A DNA stretch of 64,000 nucleotides from Flaviflagellibacter sp963786225. Lineage in GTDB: Bacteria; Pseudomonadota; Alphaproteobacteria; Rhizobiales; Methylopilaceae. Position numbers and translations under genes: made by a program. Below, one piece after another: positions 56,007 to 64,000 of the stretch; position 1 is the first letter of the stretch; every line of letters starts with the position of its first letter. Below the pieces are notes generated by a model. It worked only from the letters and a program-made list of their open reading frames with translations. It ran no database searches and was not told the DNA's origin. The stretch spans positions 434,001 to 498,000 of the forward strand of contig CAWAYQ010000032.1 in NCBI GenBank assembly GCA_963786225.1, read 5' to 3'.

Positions 56007-57856
56007 ATGCTTGAGGGGCTGGCCGCATTGGCACCGAAAACACCAATCACGAAGCCGAAGCTGGCGAAAGACGAAAGCCTCGTCCTCATCAAACGCGTGC
56101 TCCGCGAGAACGGCCGCAAATATGCGCCGCGCTATGCGCTCGCCTTTGCGCTGATGACCCTGGTTTCGGTGTTCACGGGCGCGAGCGCCTGGATTTTGAA
56201 AAACGTCGTCAACGACGTCTTCATCATGAAAAACAGCGCGCTGATCTGGGGCATCGCCGCCGCCGTGTTCGTGATCTATGCGGGCCGCGGCGTTGCGGAC
56301 TATGCGCAGACGGTCGTCATGAACGCCATCGGCCGGGACATCGTCGCGGATCAGCAGAAGAAAATCTACAATCATCTGATCAGCCAGGACATGCAGTATT
56401 TCAACACCGCATCGCTCGGCGAAATCATCATGTTTTTCCAGTCGGGATCGGGCGCCGTCCGCTCGCTGATGAACCTGCTCATGACCAGCGTCGGCAAGGA
56501 TGCGCTGTCGCTCATCAGTCTCGGCAGCGTCATGGTGATCATGGATCCGATCCTGTCGATCTTCGCGTTTCTGATTACGCCCGGTGCGCTGTTCGGCATC
56601 AAATCGATCAAGAACGCGTATCCGCGCCATCGGCGCCCGCGAGCATCCAGGGCATGGCGCAGATCATCGGCAGGCTGAAGGATTCGATCCTCGGCATCCG
56701 CGTCGTCAAATCCTTCGGCCTCGAGCCTCAGCTGCGCGCCGAGATGGCACAAGGCATTGATGTAGCGGGCTGGCACGGGTTGAAGATCGCCAATCTCAGC
56801 GCGCGGTCGGGCCCGATAATGGAAGGCCTTGTCGGCGTGGCTCTGGCGGCGACGATCGTGTATGCGGGCTATGGCATTGCCGGCGGACAGCGCGATGCGG
56901 GTTCGCTGCTTGCCTTCCTGGTTGCGCTTCTCATGACCTATGCGCCGGCCAAAAATCTCGCGCGCCTCAATCTCAATCTCGAAATGACGCTTGTCGGCGT
57001 CGGCGCCATGTACGCCTTCATGGACAAACAGCCCCGGTTGCAGGACGCGCCCGATGCGGGTCCGCTCGTCGCCACCAAGGGAGCGGTCGAGCTGAAGGAC
57101 GTCTCCTTCGCCTACGGCGCCCATAACGCATTGACGGGAATGTCGGTACGGTTCCCGGCCGGAAAAGTCTCCGCGCTGGTCGGCGGCTCGGGCGCCGGAA
57201 AGTCGACCATTTTTGCCCTGATCGAGCGGTTCTACGATCCCCAGGACGGGCACGTCCTGATCGACGGGCAGGACATCAGTACGGTCACCACGGCGTCGCT
57301 GAGAGAGCACATCGCGCTCGTCACGCAGGACGCGTTTCTGTTCGAGGGTACAATCCGCGAGAATATCCTGTCGGGCCGCCCCGGCGCGACGGAGGAGGAA
57401 CTCGTCGCGGCCGCGCAGGCGGCCAATGCGCACGAATTCATCATGGAACACGAGAAGGGCTATGAGCGCACGGTCGGCGAGGGCGGCGGAAATCTGTCCG
57501 GCGGCCAGCGCCAGCGCATTACCATCGCGCGGGCGATGCTGCGCAACGCGCCGATCCTTCTTCTCGACGAAGCAACCTCGGCGCTCGATGCCGTCTCCGA
57601 AGTGAAGGTCCGGGATGCGCTCGACAAGCTCATGCGCGGACGCACGACGATCGTGATCGCCCACCGTCTCTCGACCGTCCGCAAAGCCGATATCATCCAT
57701 GTCATCGAGCGCGGATGTCTCGTCGAATCCGGAACGCATGATTCCCTGGTCGCCCTGAACGGCACCTACGCTCATCTCAGTTCGCTGCAATTGTCGGCCG
57801 ATCCCGTCACCACGCCGAAAGCCAAGCGTAAGAAACTCGCAACGGCGGCGGAATGA
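56007..57856 (+). CDS. ABC exporter, fused membrane and ATPase domains, MsbA-like (frame broken)
   Basis: About 615 residues if joined. The N-terminal half is the six-helix type I exporter domain (ALAFALMTLVSVFTGASAWILKNVV, YFNTASLGEIIMFFQSG, DPILSIFAFLITPGAL). The ATPase half has Walker A GGSGAGKST, VTQDAFLFEGTIRENIL, LSGGQRQRITIARAML and ILLLDEATSALD. Between about 56612 and 56650 the frame moves twice by one base: RIRAIGARE reads in a middle frame before QGMAQIIGRL. Two extra bases explain it. The substrate, possibly a lipid or polysaccharide precursor, is inference. Confidence 0.9.
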
Positions 57857-57900
57857 CCGCTTCGCTTTTGAATCTCTTCCGGCCGTTCTAGATCTCCGCC

Positions 57901-58746
57901 ATGACATCGGACGCCGACGATCCTCTCGAAAATTCCGCGCAGAGGGCTTCAAGCGCTTATCGCCTCGCCGCACTCGATCCTGATTTTCTGCTCGGCGATT
58001 CGATGCGCGGCGCGCGCTTCCTGCTGGAATATTCCAAGGCGGAAGAGCGGCTGCGCGTCTGGGGCATTCGCTCCACATTGGTGGTGTTCGGCTCGGCGCG
58101 CATCCTGCCGGGCGGGTCGGCCGATCCCGACGACGCCACGGCGCCGCTGATGCCGGGCCAGAAGCCGCGTGCCGGATCGAGTTCCGCGCATTGGTATGAA
58201 GAAGCACGCCGGTTCGGCCGCATCGCCTCGGAGCGCGGCGGGGCGCTGCACCCGGTCGACGGCGTTCTCGACAATGTCATCGCGACCGGCGGCGGGCCGG
58301 GCATCATGGAAGCCGCAAATCGCGGCGCGTCGGACGTCGGCGCCCCCTCGATCGGTTTCAACATCCGGCTGCCATTCGAGCAGGAGCCGAACGCCTATTC
58401 GACCCCGGACCTGACCTTCCTGTTCCACTATTTCGCGATGCGGAAAATGCACCTCGCAATGCGCGCGGCGGCATTGGTCGTGTTCCCCGGCGGCTTCGGC
58501 ACGATGGACGAACTGTTCGAAATCCTGACCTTGCGCCAGACCGGCAAGGCGCCGGCGATACCCATCGTTCTGTTCAACCGCGCCTACTGGACCGGCGTCA
58601 TCAATTTCGAGGCGCTGCTCGCGGAGGGCATGATCGCCGATCAGGATCTCGACCTGTTCGACTTTGCTGAAACAGCCGAGGAGGCATGGGATTGCCTCCT
58701 GAGGAAGGGCCTTATGGTGGGCGGCGCACCTTACAAGGACGTTTAA
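57901..58746 (+). CDS. LOG family protein (TIGR00730-type)
   Basis: 281 residues. Motif GGGPGIMEAANRGASDVGA near residue 130 and PGGFGTMDELFEILTLRQTGK near 198 are the LOG family pair, which in characterised members hydrolyse cytokinin or purine nucleoside monophosphates to base and ribose 5-phosphate. The N-terminal 50 residues are an extension found in longer, type II-like members. Physiological substrate unknown. Confidence 0.93.
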   Translation: MTSDADDPLENSAQRASSAYRLAALDPDFLLGDSMRGARFLLEYSKAEERLRVWGIRSTLVVFGSARILPGGSADPDDATAPLMPGQKPRAGSSSAHWYEEARRFGRIASERGGALHPVDGVLDNVIATGGGPGIMEAANRGASDVGAPSIGFNIRLPFEQEPNAYSTPDLTFLFHYFAMRKMHLAMRAAALVVFPGGFGTMDELFEILTLRQTGKAPAIPIVLFNRAYWTGVINFEALLAEGMIADQDLDLFDFAETAEEAWDCLLRKGLMVGGAPYKDV

Positions 58747-58851
58747 GGCTTAAATAACATAATCTATCTGCTATTTGCTGCCTTTAACAGATTTAGAATA
58801 GGTGTTATGTAGATCGGAACGGTCGCGTAGGGCGGCCCCTGAAACGAGCCG

Positions 58852-60303
58852 ATGCGTTATTTTCCGATCTTCGTCGATCTCAAGGATCGGCAGGCTTTTG
58901 TGTTCGGCGGCGGCGAGCCGGCGCTGAACAAGGTGCGCCTGCTTGCGAAGACAGGCGCACGCATCAATGTCTTTGCCGATCGCGCGGAAGCCGAACTTCA
59001 GGCCTTGGCGCGGGCAGGGGAGATCGTGCTCTCGCCAGCAACCGATCCGGAAACGGTCGATCTTTCGGGCGCGGCGCTCATCGTCTCGTCGGCGGGCGAC
59101 CCCGTGGATACCGCGATCTCCCGGCGTGCCCACAAACTCGGCATACCGGTCAACGTCGTCGACCGCACCGAACTCTGCAGCTTCATCACGCCCGCCATCA
59201 TCGACCGCGGCACCGTGCTCGCCGCCATCGGGACCGAAGGCGCGGCTCCTGTCCTCGCCCGCCGCCTGCGTGCGAAGATCGAGGCGCTCTTGCCCGCGCG
59301 CCTCGGCGATCTTGCCGATCTCATCGGCTCGCGGCGCGAGCGTCTTGCCAGGACGGCGCCGGACATCGCCGCGCGCCGCGCGTTCTGGGAGAATGTGGTC
59401 GACGGTCCCATCGGCGCCGCGGCGCTCGCGGGCCGTATGGGCGAGGCGGAGCAGCAGCTTGACGCCGCGATCAGCGGCAAGGTGCAGGACGAAGCGAGGC
59501 AGGGCGTCGTCTATCTCGTCGGCGCGGGCCCGGGCGATCCCGAACTTCTGACGCTGAAGGCGCTGCGCGTGCTGCAGGACGCCGACATCATCTTTCACGA
59601 CGATCTGGTCTCGCCTGAAATTCTCGACCTTGCGCGGCGCGATGCCGAGCGGGTTTTCGTCGGCAAGAAGGCCGGCACGAAATGCGTGGCCCAGCGCGCG
59701 ATCAATGAAGAACTTGCGGCCTCCGCCCGGCGCGGTCTTCGTGTCGTTCGTCTCAAGGGCGGCGACCCATTCGTGTTCGGACGCGGCGGCGAGGAGCTCG
59801 AGCATCTCCAGGACGAAGGCGTGGACGTGATCGTGGTGCCCGGCATCACCGCGGCGCTCGGCTGCGCCGCCGAGGCCGAACTGCCGCTGACCTTCCGCAA
59901 GGAATCGGCGCGCCTCACCCTCATCACCGCCCACCGGGCGGCCGATGCCGAAGAGATCGACTGGAGCGGGCTTGTGCGCGATGACGCGACGCTTGCGGTC
60001 TATATGGGACGCGCCACCGCCGCCGTTGTGGCCGAAGGCCTGATCGCTGCCGGCCGCGATCCCAAAACGCCCGCCGCCGTGCTCGCGCGCGGCACGCGGC
60101 CCGATGCAAAATCGGTCGCCGGGACACTGGACGAACTCCCGGCGCTCGTCGCCCAGACCGGCGACGGTCCCGTGCTGCTCGTCCTCGGTCAGGTCGTCCG
60201 CCGGTCGCGTCCCTGGCGCGAACGGCTCGGCGTCGCCATATCCGCCCTGTCGGGCAAACCCGCCAAACCGCTCGAAGCCCGGCAACTGGAAGACATACGC
60301 TGA
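58852..60303 (+). CDS. cysG: siroheme synthase
   Basis: 483 residues. N-terminal CysG-B domain, dehydrogenase and ferrochelatase (FVFGGGEPALNKVRLL, VSSAGDPVDTAIS), then the CysG-A uroporphyrinogen methyltransferase (VYLVGAGPGDPELLTLKALRVLQDADIIFHDDLVS, RLKGGDPFVFGRGGEE, TLITAHRA). Makes siroheme for sulfite reductase. Its stop overlaps the cysH start by one base (TGATG). An AT-rich 105-base region upstream probably holds the promoter. Confidence 0.96.
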   Translation: MRYFPIFVDLKDRQAFVFGGGEPALNKVRLLAKTGARINVFADRAEAELQALARAGEIVLSPATDPETVDLSGAALIVSSAGDPVDTAISRRAHKLGIPVNVVDRTELCSFITPAIIDRGTVLAAIGTEGAAPVLARRLRAKIEALLPARLGDLADLIGSRRERLARTAPDIAARRAFWENVVDGPIGAAALAGRMGEAEQQLDAAISGKVQDEARQGVVYLVGAGPGDPELLTLKALRVLQDADIIFHDDLVSPEILDLARRDAERVFVGKKAGTKCVAQRAINEELAASARRGLRVVRLKGGDPFVFGRGGEELEHLQDEGVDVIVVPGITAALGCAAEAELPLTFRKESARLTLITAHRAADAEEIDWSGLVRDDATLAVYMGRATAAVVAEGLIAAGRDPKTPAAVLARGTRPDAKSVAGTLDELPALVAQTGDGPVLLVLGQVVRRSRPWRERLGVAISALSGKPAKPLEARQLEDIR

Positions 60304-61022
60304 TGTTCGATCTCGCCACCCCCTCCGATGCCCGGCTGACCGAGCGCGCCCGCGCCCTCGATGCACGTCTGTCCCAGGCGGCTCCCCATAAGGTGCTTGA
60401 AAACCTGCTGGCCGAGCGTTTCGACGGCGGCATCGCGGCTGTATCGTCCTTCGGCACCGAGTCCGCTGTCCTGCTGAACATGATCGCGGAGATCGATCCG
60501 AAAACTCCGATCCTGTTCCTCGACACCGGAATGCTGTTTCCGGAAACCCTCGCTTACCGCGACGAGTTGCAGGACAAACTCGGCCTGACGGATATCCGCG
60601 TTTTTGCGCCCGATCCGGCCGACCATGCCCGCCTCGATGCCGAGGATATGCTGTGGTCGACCGATATGGACGCCTGCTGCGGCTACCGGAAAGTCGCGCC
60701 GCTCGGCCGTGCGCTCGATGGGTTCGGCGCCTGGATCAACGGCCGCAAACGCTATCACGGCGAGAGCCGGACGGATCTTCCGGTGGTCGAGGCCGACGGG
60801 CCGCGTATCAAGATCAATCCGCTCGCCAATTTCGGCGCGCAGGACATCCAGGCCTATTTCGTCGAACACCATCTGCCGCTTCACCCGCTGCAGAAGCTGG
60901 GCTTCTCCTCGATCGGCTGCATGCCTTGCACCAGCCGCACCGAGGCCGGGGAAAATGTCCGGGCAGGCCGCTGGCGGGGCACCGGCAAGACCGAGTGCGG
61001 CATCCACTTTCCGACGAGCTGA
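60303..61022 (+). CDS. cysH: APS/PAPS reductase, iron-sulfur type
   Basis: 239 residues. Reduces adenylylated sulfate to sulfite. The ATP-pyrophosphatase-like motif AVSSFGTESAVLL is near residue 46, and LDTGMLFPET near 80. The Cys125-Cys126 pair (DACCGYRK) and Cys206-x-x-Cys209 (GCMPCTSR) are [4Fe-4S] ligands, which indicates APS reductase rather than the enteric PAPS form. The C-terminal ECGIHFP holds the catalytic Cys. Confidence 0.95.
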   Translation: MFDLATPSDARLTERARALDARLSQAAPHKVLENLLAERFDGGIAAVSSFGTESAVLLNMIAEIDPKTPILFLDTGMLFPETLAYRDELQDKLGLTDIRVFAPDPADHARLDAEDMLWSTDMDACCGYRKVAPLGRALDGFGAWINGRKRYHGESRTDLPVVEADGPRIKINPLANFGAQDIQAYFVEHHLPLHPLQKLGFSSIGCMPCTSRTEAGENVRAGRWRGTGKTECGIHFPTS

Positions 61023-61091
61023 ATTGAATTTTTTCGCTCCGGCGGAGGTGATTTTGCGCCTATAAAAGACATACGATAAATGTATGAAATA

Positions 61092-61125
61092 TCAACAAAC
61101 ATATTATCTACGTTCTTTGTTGACA
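61092..61125 (+). promoter_or_regulatory. probable operator and -35 box of the sulfate importer operon
   Basis: Inverted repeat TCAACAAA (61092-61099) / TTTGTTGA (61116-61123), with 16 bases between. Its right arm overlaps a TTGACA -35-like hexamer at 61120-61125. The region 61060-61150 is much richer in A and T than its neighbours. No clear -10 hexamer was found at ideal spacing. The regulator is unknown. Confidence 0.5.
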
Positions 61126-61203
61126 TATATCGAGTTGCATTGCAGGAATATCCATCCTATGCCGTCTTCCAAATGGGGATTACGGCGAAGCCGAGGAATT
61201 CCG

Positions 61204-62199
61204 ATGCTGAAGAAACTCATCACAACCGCCGCGGCGGTCGCGCTGCTCACGGTCCCGGCCTTCGCCGCCGAGATCAATCTGCTCAACGTGTCCTATGACC
61301 CGACGCGTGAGCTGTATGTCGCGTTCAACAAGGCGTTCGCCGCCAAATGGCAGAGCGAGCACAAGGACGACACGGTCACGATCAAGCAGTCGCACGGCGG
61401 CTCGGGCAAACAGGCCCGCGCGGTGATCGACGGCCTCGACGCCGATGTCGTGACGCTGGCGCTTGCGTATGACGTCAACGAAATCGCGCAGAAGGGCTTC
61501 ATCGCGCCCGACTGGCAGACCAAGCTCGGCGACAATTCGGCGCCTTACACCTCGACGATCGTCTTCCTTGTCCGCAAGGGTAATCCGAAGGGCATCAAGG
61601 ACTGGAACGACCTCGTGAAAGAGGGCGTGCAGGTCATTACGCCGAACCCGAAGACGTCGGGCGGCGCCCGCTGGAACTATCTCGCCGCCTGGGCCTACGC
61701 CAAGAAGAAGGAAGGCTCCGACGAGAAGGCGCAGGCGTTCGTGAAGAAGCTCCTGGGCAATGTTCCGGTGCTCGACACCGGCGCCCGCGGCTCGACCGTC
61801 ACCTTCACCGAGCGCGGGATCGGCGACGTTCTTCTCGCCTGGGAAAACGAAGCCTATCTCGCCGTCAACGAACTCGGTCCCGACAAGTTCGAAATCGTGA
61901 CGCCCAGCCAGTCGATCCTCGCCGAGCCGACGATCGCGGTCGTCGACAAGGTCGTCGACAAGAAGGGCACGCGCGACGTCGCGACCGCCTACCTCAACTA
62001 CCTCTACTCGCCGGAAGGCCAGGAGATCGCGGCGAAGAACTATTATCGCCCGCGCAACGAGGCGGTGGCCGAGAAGTACAAGGACAAATTTGCCAAGGTC
62101 GAGCTGTTCACGATCGACCAGGAGTTCGGCGGCTGGGATAAGGCCCAGAAGACGCACTTCTCCGACGGCGGCACCTTCGACCAGATCTACACGAAGTAA
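61204..62199 (+). CDS. sulfate/thiosulfate-binding protein
   Basis: 331 residues. Signal peptide about 1-20 (LITTAAAVALLTVPAFAAE). The mature part matches Sbp/CysP: LLNVSYDPTRELYVAFNKAF, IKQSHGGSGKQARAVIDGLDADVVTLALAYDV, ITPNPKTSGGARWNYLAAW and VVDKVVDKKGTRDVATAYL. Delivers sulfate to CysTW. ATG 61204 has a GAGGAA ribosome site; longer starts extend into the promoter. Confidence 0.95.
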   Translation: MLKKLITTAAAVALLTVPAFAAEINLLNVSYDPTRELYVAFNKAFAAKWQSEHKDDTVTIKQSHGGSGKQARAVIDGLDADVVTLALAYDVNEIAQKGFIAPDWQTKLGDNSAPYTSTIVFLVRKGNPKGIKDWNDLVKEGVQVITPNPKTSGGARWNYLAAWAYAKKKEGSDEKAQAFVKKLLGNVPVLDTGARGSTVTFTERGIGDVLLAWENEAYLAVNELGPDKFEIVTPSQSILAEPTIAVVDKVVDKKGTRDVATAYLNYLYSPEGQEIAAKNYYRPRNEAVAEKYKDKFAKVELFTIDQEFGGWDKAQKTHFSDGGTFDQIYTK

Positions 62200-62222
62200 G
62201 TGCGGGAAGGCGGGAACGTTCG

Positions 62223-63077
62223 ATGACTTCTCTCCCCATCGCGCGTTCCCGCGCCACCCCGAAAACAGTGATCCCGGGCTTCGGGATCACATTCGGTTTG
62301 ACGCTCGCCTGGCTCGGCCTGATCGTTCTGATCCCGCTCGCCGGGCTTTTCTTCAAGACGTTTGAGCTGACCTGGGATCAGTTCGCCGGCATCATCTTCA
62401 GCGCGCGCGTTCTCAACGCCCTCAAGATTTCCTTCGGCCTCGCCCTTGTTGCGGCGGCAATTAACACCGTGTTCGGCTTCGCTGTGGTCTGGGCCTTGGT
62501 GCGTTACGAGTTTCCCGGCCGCCGTCTGTTCGACGCCATCGTCGATATTCCCTTCGCCTTGCCGACAGCGGTTGCCGGCATTGCGCTCACGACCCTCTAC
62601 GCCCCGAACGGCTGGCTCGGCGCGCCCTTGGAAGCGCTCGGCATCAAGGTCGCCTATACGCCGCTCGGCATTCTCATCGCGCTCGTCTTCATAGGGCTGC
62701 CGTTCGTCGTGCGTACGGTCCAGCCGGTTCTGATCGACCTCGAAACGGAACTTGAGGAAGCCGCGGCAAGTCTTGGCGCCAATCGCTGGCAGGTCATCGT
62801 GAAAGTGGTGCTGCCGACACTCACGCCCGCGCTTCTGACCGGCTTTGCGCTCGCCTTTGCCCGCGCGGTCGGTGAATACGGCTCGGTCATCTTCATTGCC
62901 GGCAATCTGCCGAACGTCTCCGAAATCGCGCCGCTGCTCATCATCATCCGGCTGGAAGAGTTCCGCTATGCCGATGCGACCGCGATCGCACTGGTCATGC
63001 TGATCGCAAGCTTCATTCTGCTTTTCGTCATCAACGGTCTGCAGCGCTGGTCCGAAAAGCGCAGTGCGGCGTTCTGA
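62223..63077 (+). CDS. cysT: sulfate ABC transporter permease CysT
   Basis: 284 residues, about six transmembrane segments. FGITFGLTLAWLGLIVLIPLAGLFF is TM1; FDAIVDIPFALPTAVAGIALTTLY and the EAA loop ELEEAASLGANRWQVIVKVVLP-type region (residues near 178-200) contact the ATPase. Inner membrane. Follows the binding-protein gene by 23 bases. Confidence 0.95.
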   Translation: MTSLPIARSRATPKTVIPGFGITFGLTLAWLGLIVLIPLAGLFFKTFELTWDQFAGIIFSARVLNALKISFGLALVAAAINTVFGFAVVWALVRYEFPGRRLFDAIVDIPFALPTAVAGIALTTLYAPNGWLGAPLEALGIKVAYTPLGILIALVFIGLPFVVRTVQPVLIDLETELEEAAASLGANRWQVIVKVVLPTLTPALLTGFALAFARAVGEYGSVIFIAGNLPNVSEIAPLLIIIRLEEFRYADATAIALVMLIASFILLFVINGLQRWSEKRSAAF

Positions 63078-63085
63078 GAACATAC

Positions 63086-63982
63086 ATGACCGCACACGTC
63101 GAAGCCTTTGATCTTACAGATGCCGCGCCGACGGCCACGGCGCCGGTCGCGCGCAATCCGCGCCCCGTACGCACCGAACCTGCGCCGGTGCGCTGGGCCA
63201 TCATCACGGTCGCGCTTACCTTCCTGAGCCTCTTCATCGTGCTGCCGCTCGTCACCGTGTTCGAGCAGGCGTTCTCCAAAGGCTGGGATCTCTACGTCGC
63301 GGCGATCACCGAGCCCGATGCCGTGCACGCGATCAAGCTCACATTGATCGCGGCTGCCATCGCGGTCGTGCTCAATCTCGTGTTTGGCGTGGTCATGGCC
63401 TGGGCCGTCGCGAAGTTCGAATTTCGCGGAAAAAGCTTTCTGATCTCGTTGATCGATCTGCCGTTTTCGGTCTCGCCGGTTGTCGCCGGTCTCATCTTCG
63501 TTCTGGTGTTCGGCGCGCAGGGCTTCTTCGGCTCCTGGTTCATCGACCACGACATCAAGATCATCTTCGCGCTGCCCGGGATCGTGCTCGCCACGATCTT
63601 CGTCACGTTCCCCTTCGTCGCTCGCGAGCTCATTCCGCTGATGCAGGAGCAGGGCACATCCGAGGAAGAGGCCGCGATCTCGCTGGGCGCTACCGGCTGG
63701 CAGACCTTCCTCAAGGTCACGCTCCCGAACGTGAAGTTCGCGCTGCTCTACGGCGTCCTGCTCTGCAATGCGCGTGCGATGGGCGAGTTCGGCGCGGTTT
63801 CGGTCGTTTCGGGGCATGTGCGCGGCGAAACCAACACGATGCCGCTGCACATCGAAATCCTCTATAACGAATACCAGTTCGCCGCGTCTTTCGCGGTGGC
63901 CTCCCTGCTGGCGTTCCTCGCGCTCGTCACCCTTGTGCTCAAAACCATTCTCGAAAACCGTCTCGCGGAAGATCGCCGATGA
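63086..63982 (+). CDS. cysW: sulfate ABC transporter permease CysW
   Basis: 298 residues. A polar N-terminal extension of about 35 residues precedes six transmembrane segments; IDLPFSVSPVVAGLIFVLVFGAQGFFG and the EEEAAISLGATGWQTFLKVTLPNVKFALLYG loop are CysW features, as is GHVRGETNTMPLHIEILYNEY. Starts eight bases after cysT. Its stop overlaps the cysA start. Confidence 0.95.
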   Translation: MTAHVEAFDLTDAAPTATAPVARNPRPVRTEPAPVRWAIITVALTFLSLFIVLPLVTVFEQAFSKGWDLYVAAITEPDAVHAIKLTLIAAAIAVVLNLVFGVVMAWAVAKFEFRGKSFLISLIDLPFSVSPVVAGLIFVLVFGAQGFFGSWFIDHDIKIIFALPGIVLATIFVTFPFVARELIPLMQEQGTSEEEAAISLGATGWQTFLKVTLPNVKFALLYGVLLCNARAMGEFGAVSVVSGHVRGETNTMPLHIEILYNEYQFAASFAVASLLAFLALVTLVLKTILENRLAEDRR

Positions 63983-64000
63983 ACATCGATGTCCAGAACG
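63979..64000 (+). CDS. cysA: start of the sulfate ABC transporter ATPase CysA (partial)
   Basis: Only seven codons (MNIDVQN) lie in the window. The ATG overlaps the cysW stop (ATGA). Position after cysTW and the family-like start support CysA; nothing more can be seen. Confidence 0.7.

Noticed and set aside
58747..58851. Riboswitch upstream of cysG
   Set aside because: The region is AT-rich with weak inverted repeats only; no SAM, cobalamin or other aptamer motif could be recognised.

Overview
The window reads as a high-GC alphaproteobacterial chromosome, most likely Hyphomicrobiales (Rhizobiales). Supporting traits are a class I lysyl-tRNA synthetase, an ALAS-type hemA, the gene order murA / DUF2948 / hisD / UPF0262 / infA / maf / yacG / tRNA-Phe, a BA14K motif, and two tripartite tricarboxylate (TTT) uptake systems. 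The genus cannot be fixed from sequence alone.

Layout. 0-11.9 kb: end of a TctC receptor, then TctB and TctA, a tartrate-dehydrogenase-like enzyme, an MmgE/PrpD protein, two SDRs, a TIM-barrel isomerase, an FAD oxidoreductase, an LVIVD beta-propeller protein and an IclR regulator. This looks like uptake and catabolism of a small carboxylate. 12-20.3 kb: a second TTT system with a fused TctA-TctB and an internal hairpin, then an Fe3+-type ABC importer. The segment is bracketed by two decayed enzyme genes, an aldehyde dehydrogenase lacking its core and the tail of a TPP-dependent enzyme. 20.5-22 kb: a tandem glycine riboswitch in front of a D-amino-acid dehydrogenase; its 3' strand can pair with the Shine-Dalgarno. 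22-38 kb: housekeeping and signalling genes (SCO1, amino-acid SBP, lysK, S24 repressor, pyrD, SEL1 protein, YjbQ, response regulator and transporter-fused hybrid kinase, mscL, hemA). 38.8-46.8 kb: polysaccharide locus (manC, ugd, rmlA-C-B-D, glycosyltransferase, RgpF domain). 46.8-49.7 kb: a patchy, gene-poor segment with a decayed island gene and a GT92-like glycosyltransferase, ending at tRNA-Thr. 49.8-55.1 kb: conserved murA-to-tRNA-Phe block. 55.3-58.7 kb: BA14K remnant, ABC exporter, LOG protein. 58.8-64 kb: sulfate assimilation (cysG, cysH, then the sulfate ABC importer, with cysA cut by the window edge).

A striking overall property is the number of single-base frame breaks. About ten genes are split, nearly all by one extra base, and one of them is the essential lysK. 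I read these mainly as uncorrected insertion errors in the assembly. True decay is more convincing for the ALDH, the TPP-enzyme tail and the island gene, where sequence is missing. No CRISPR array, rRNA or intact insertion sequence was seen.
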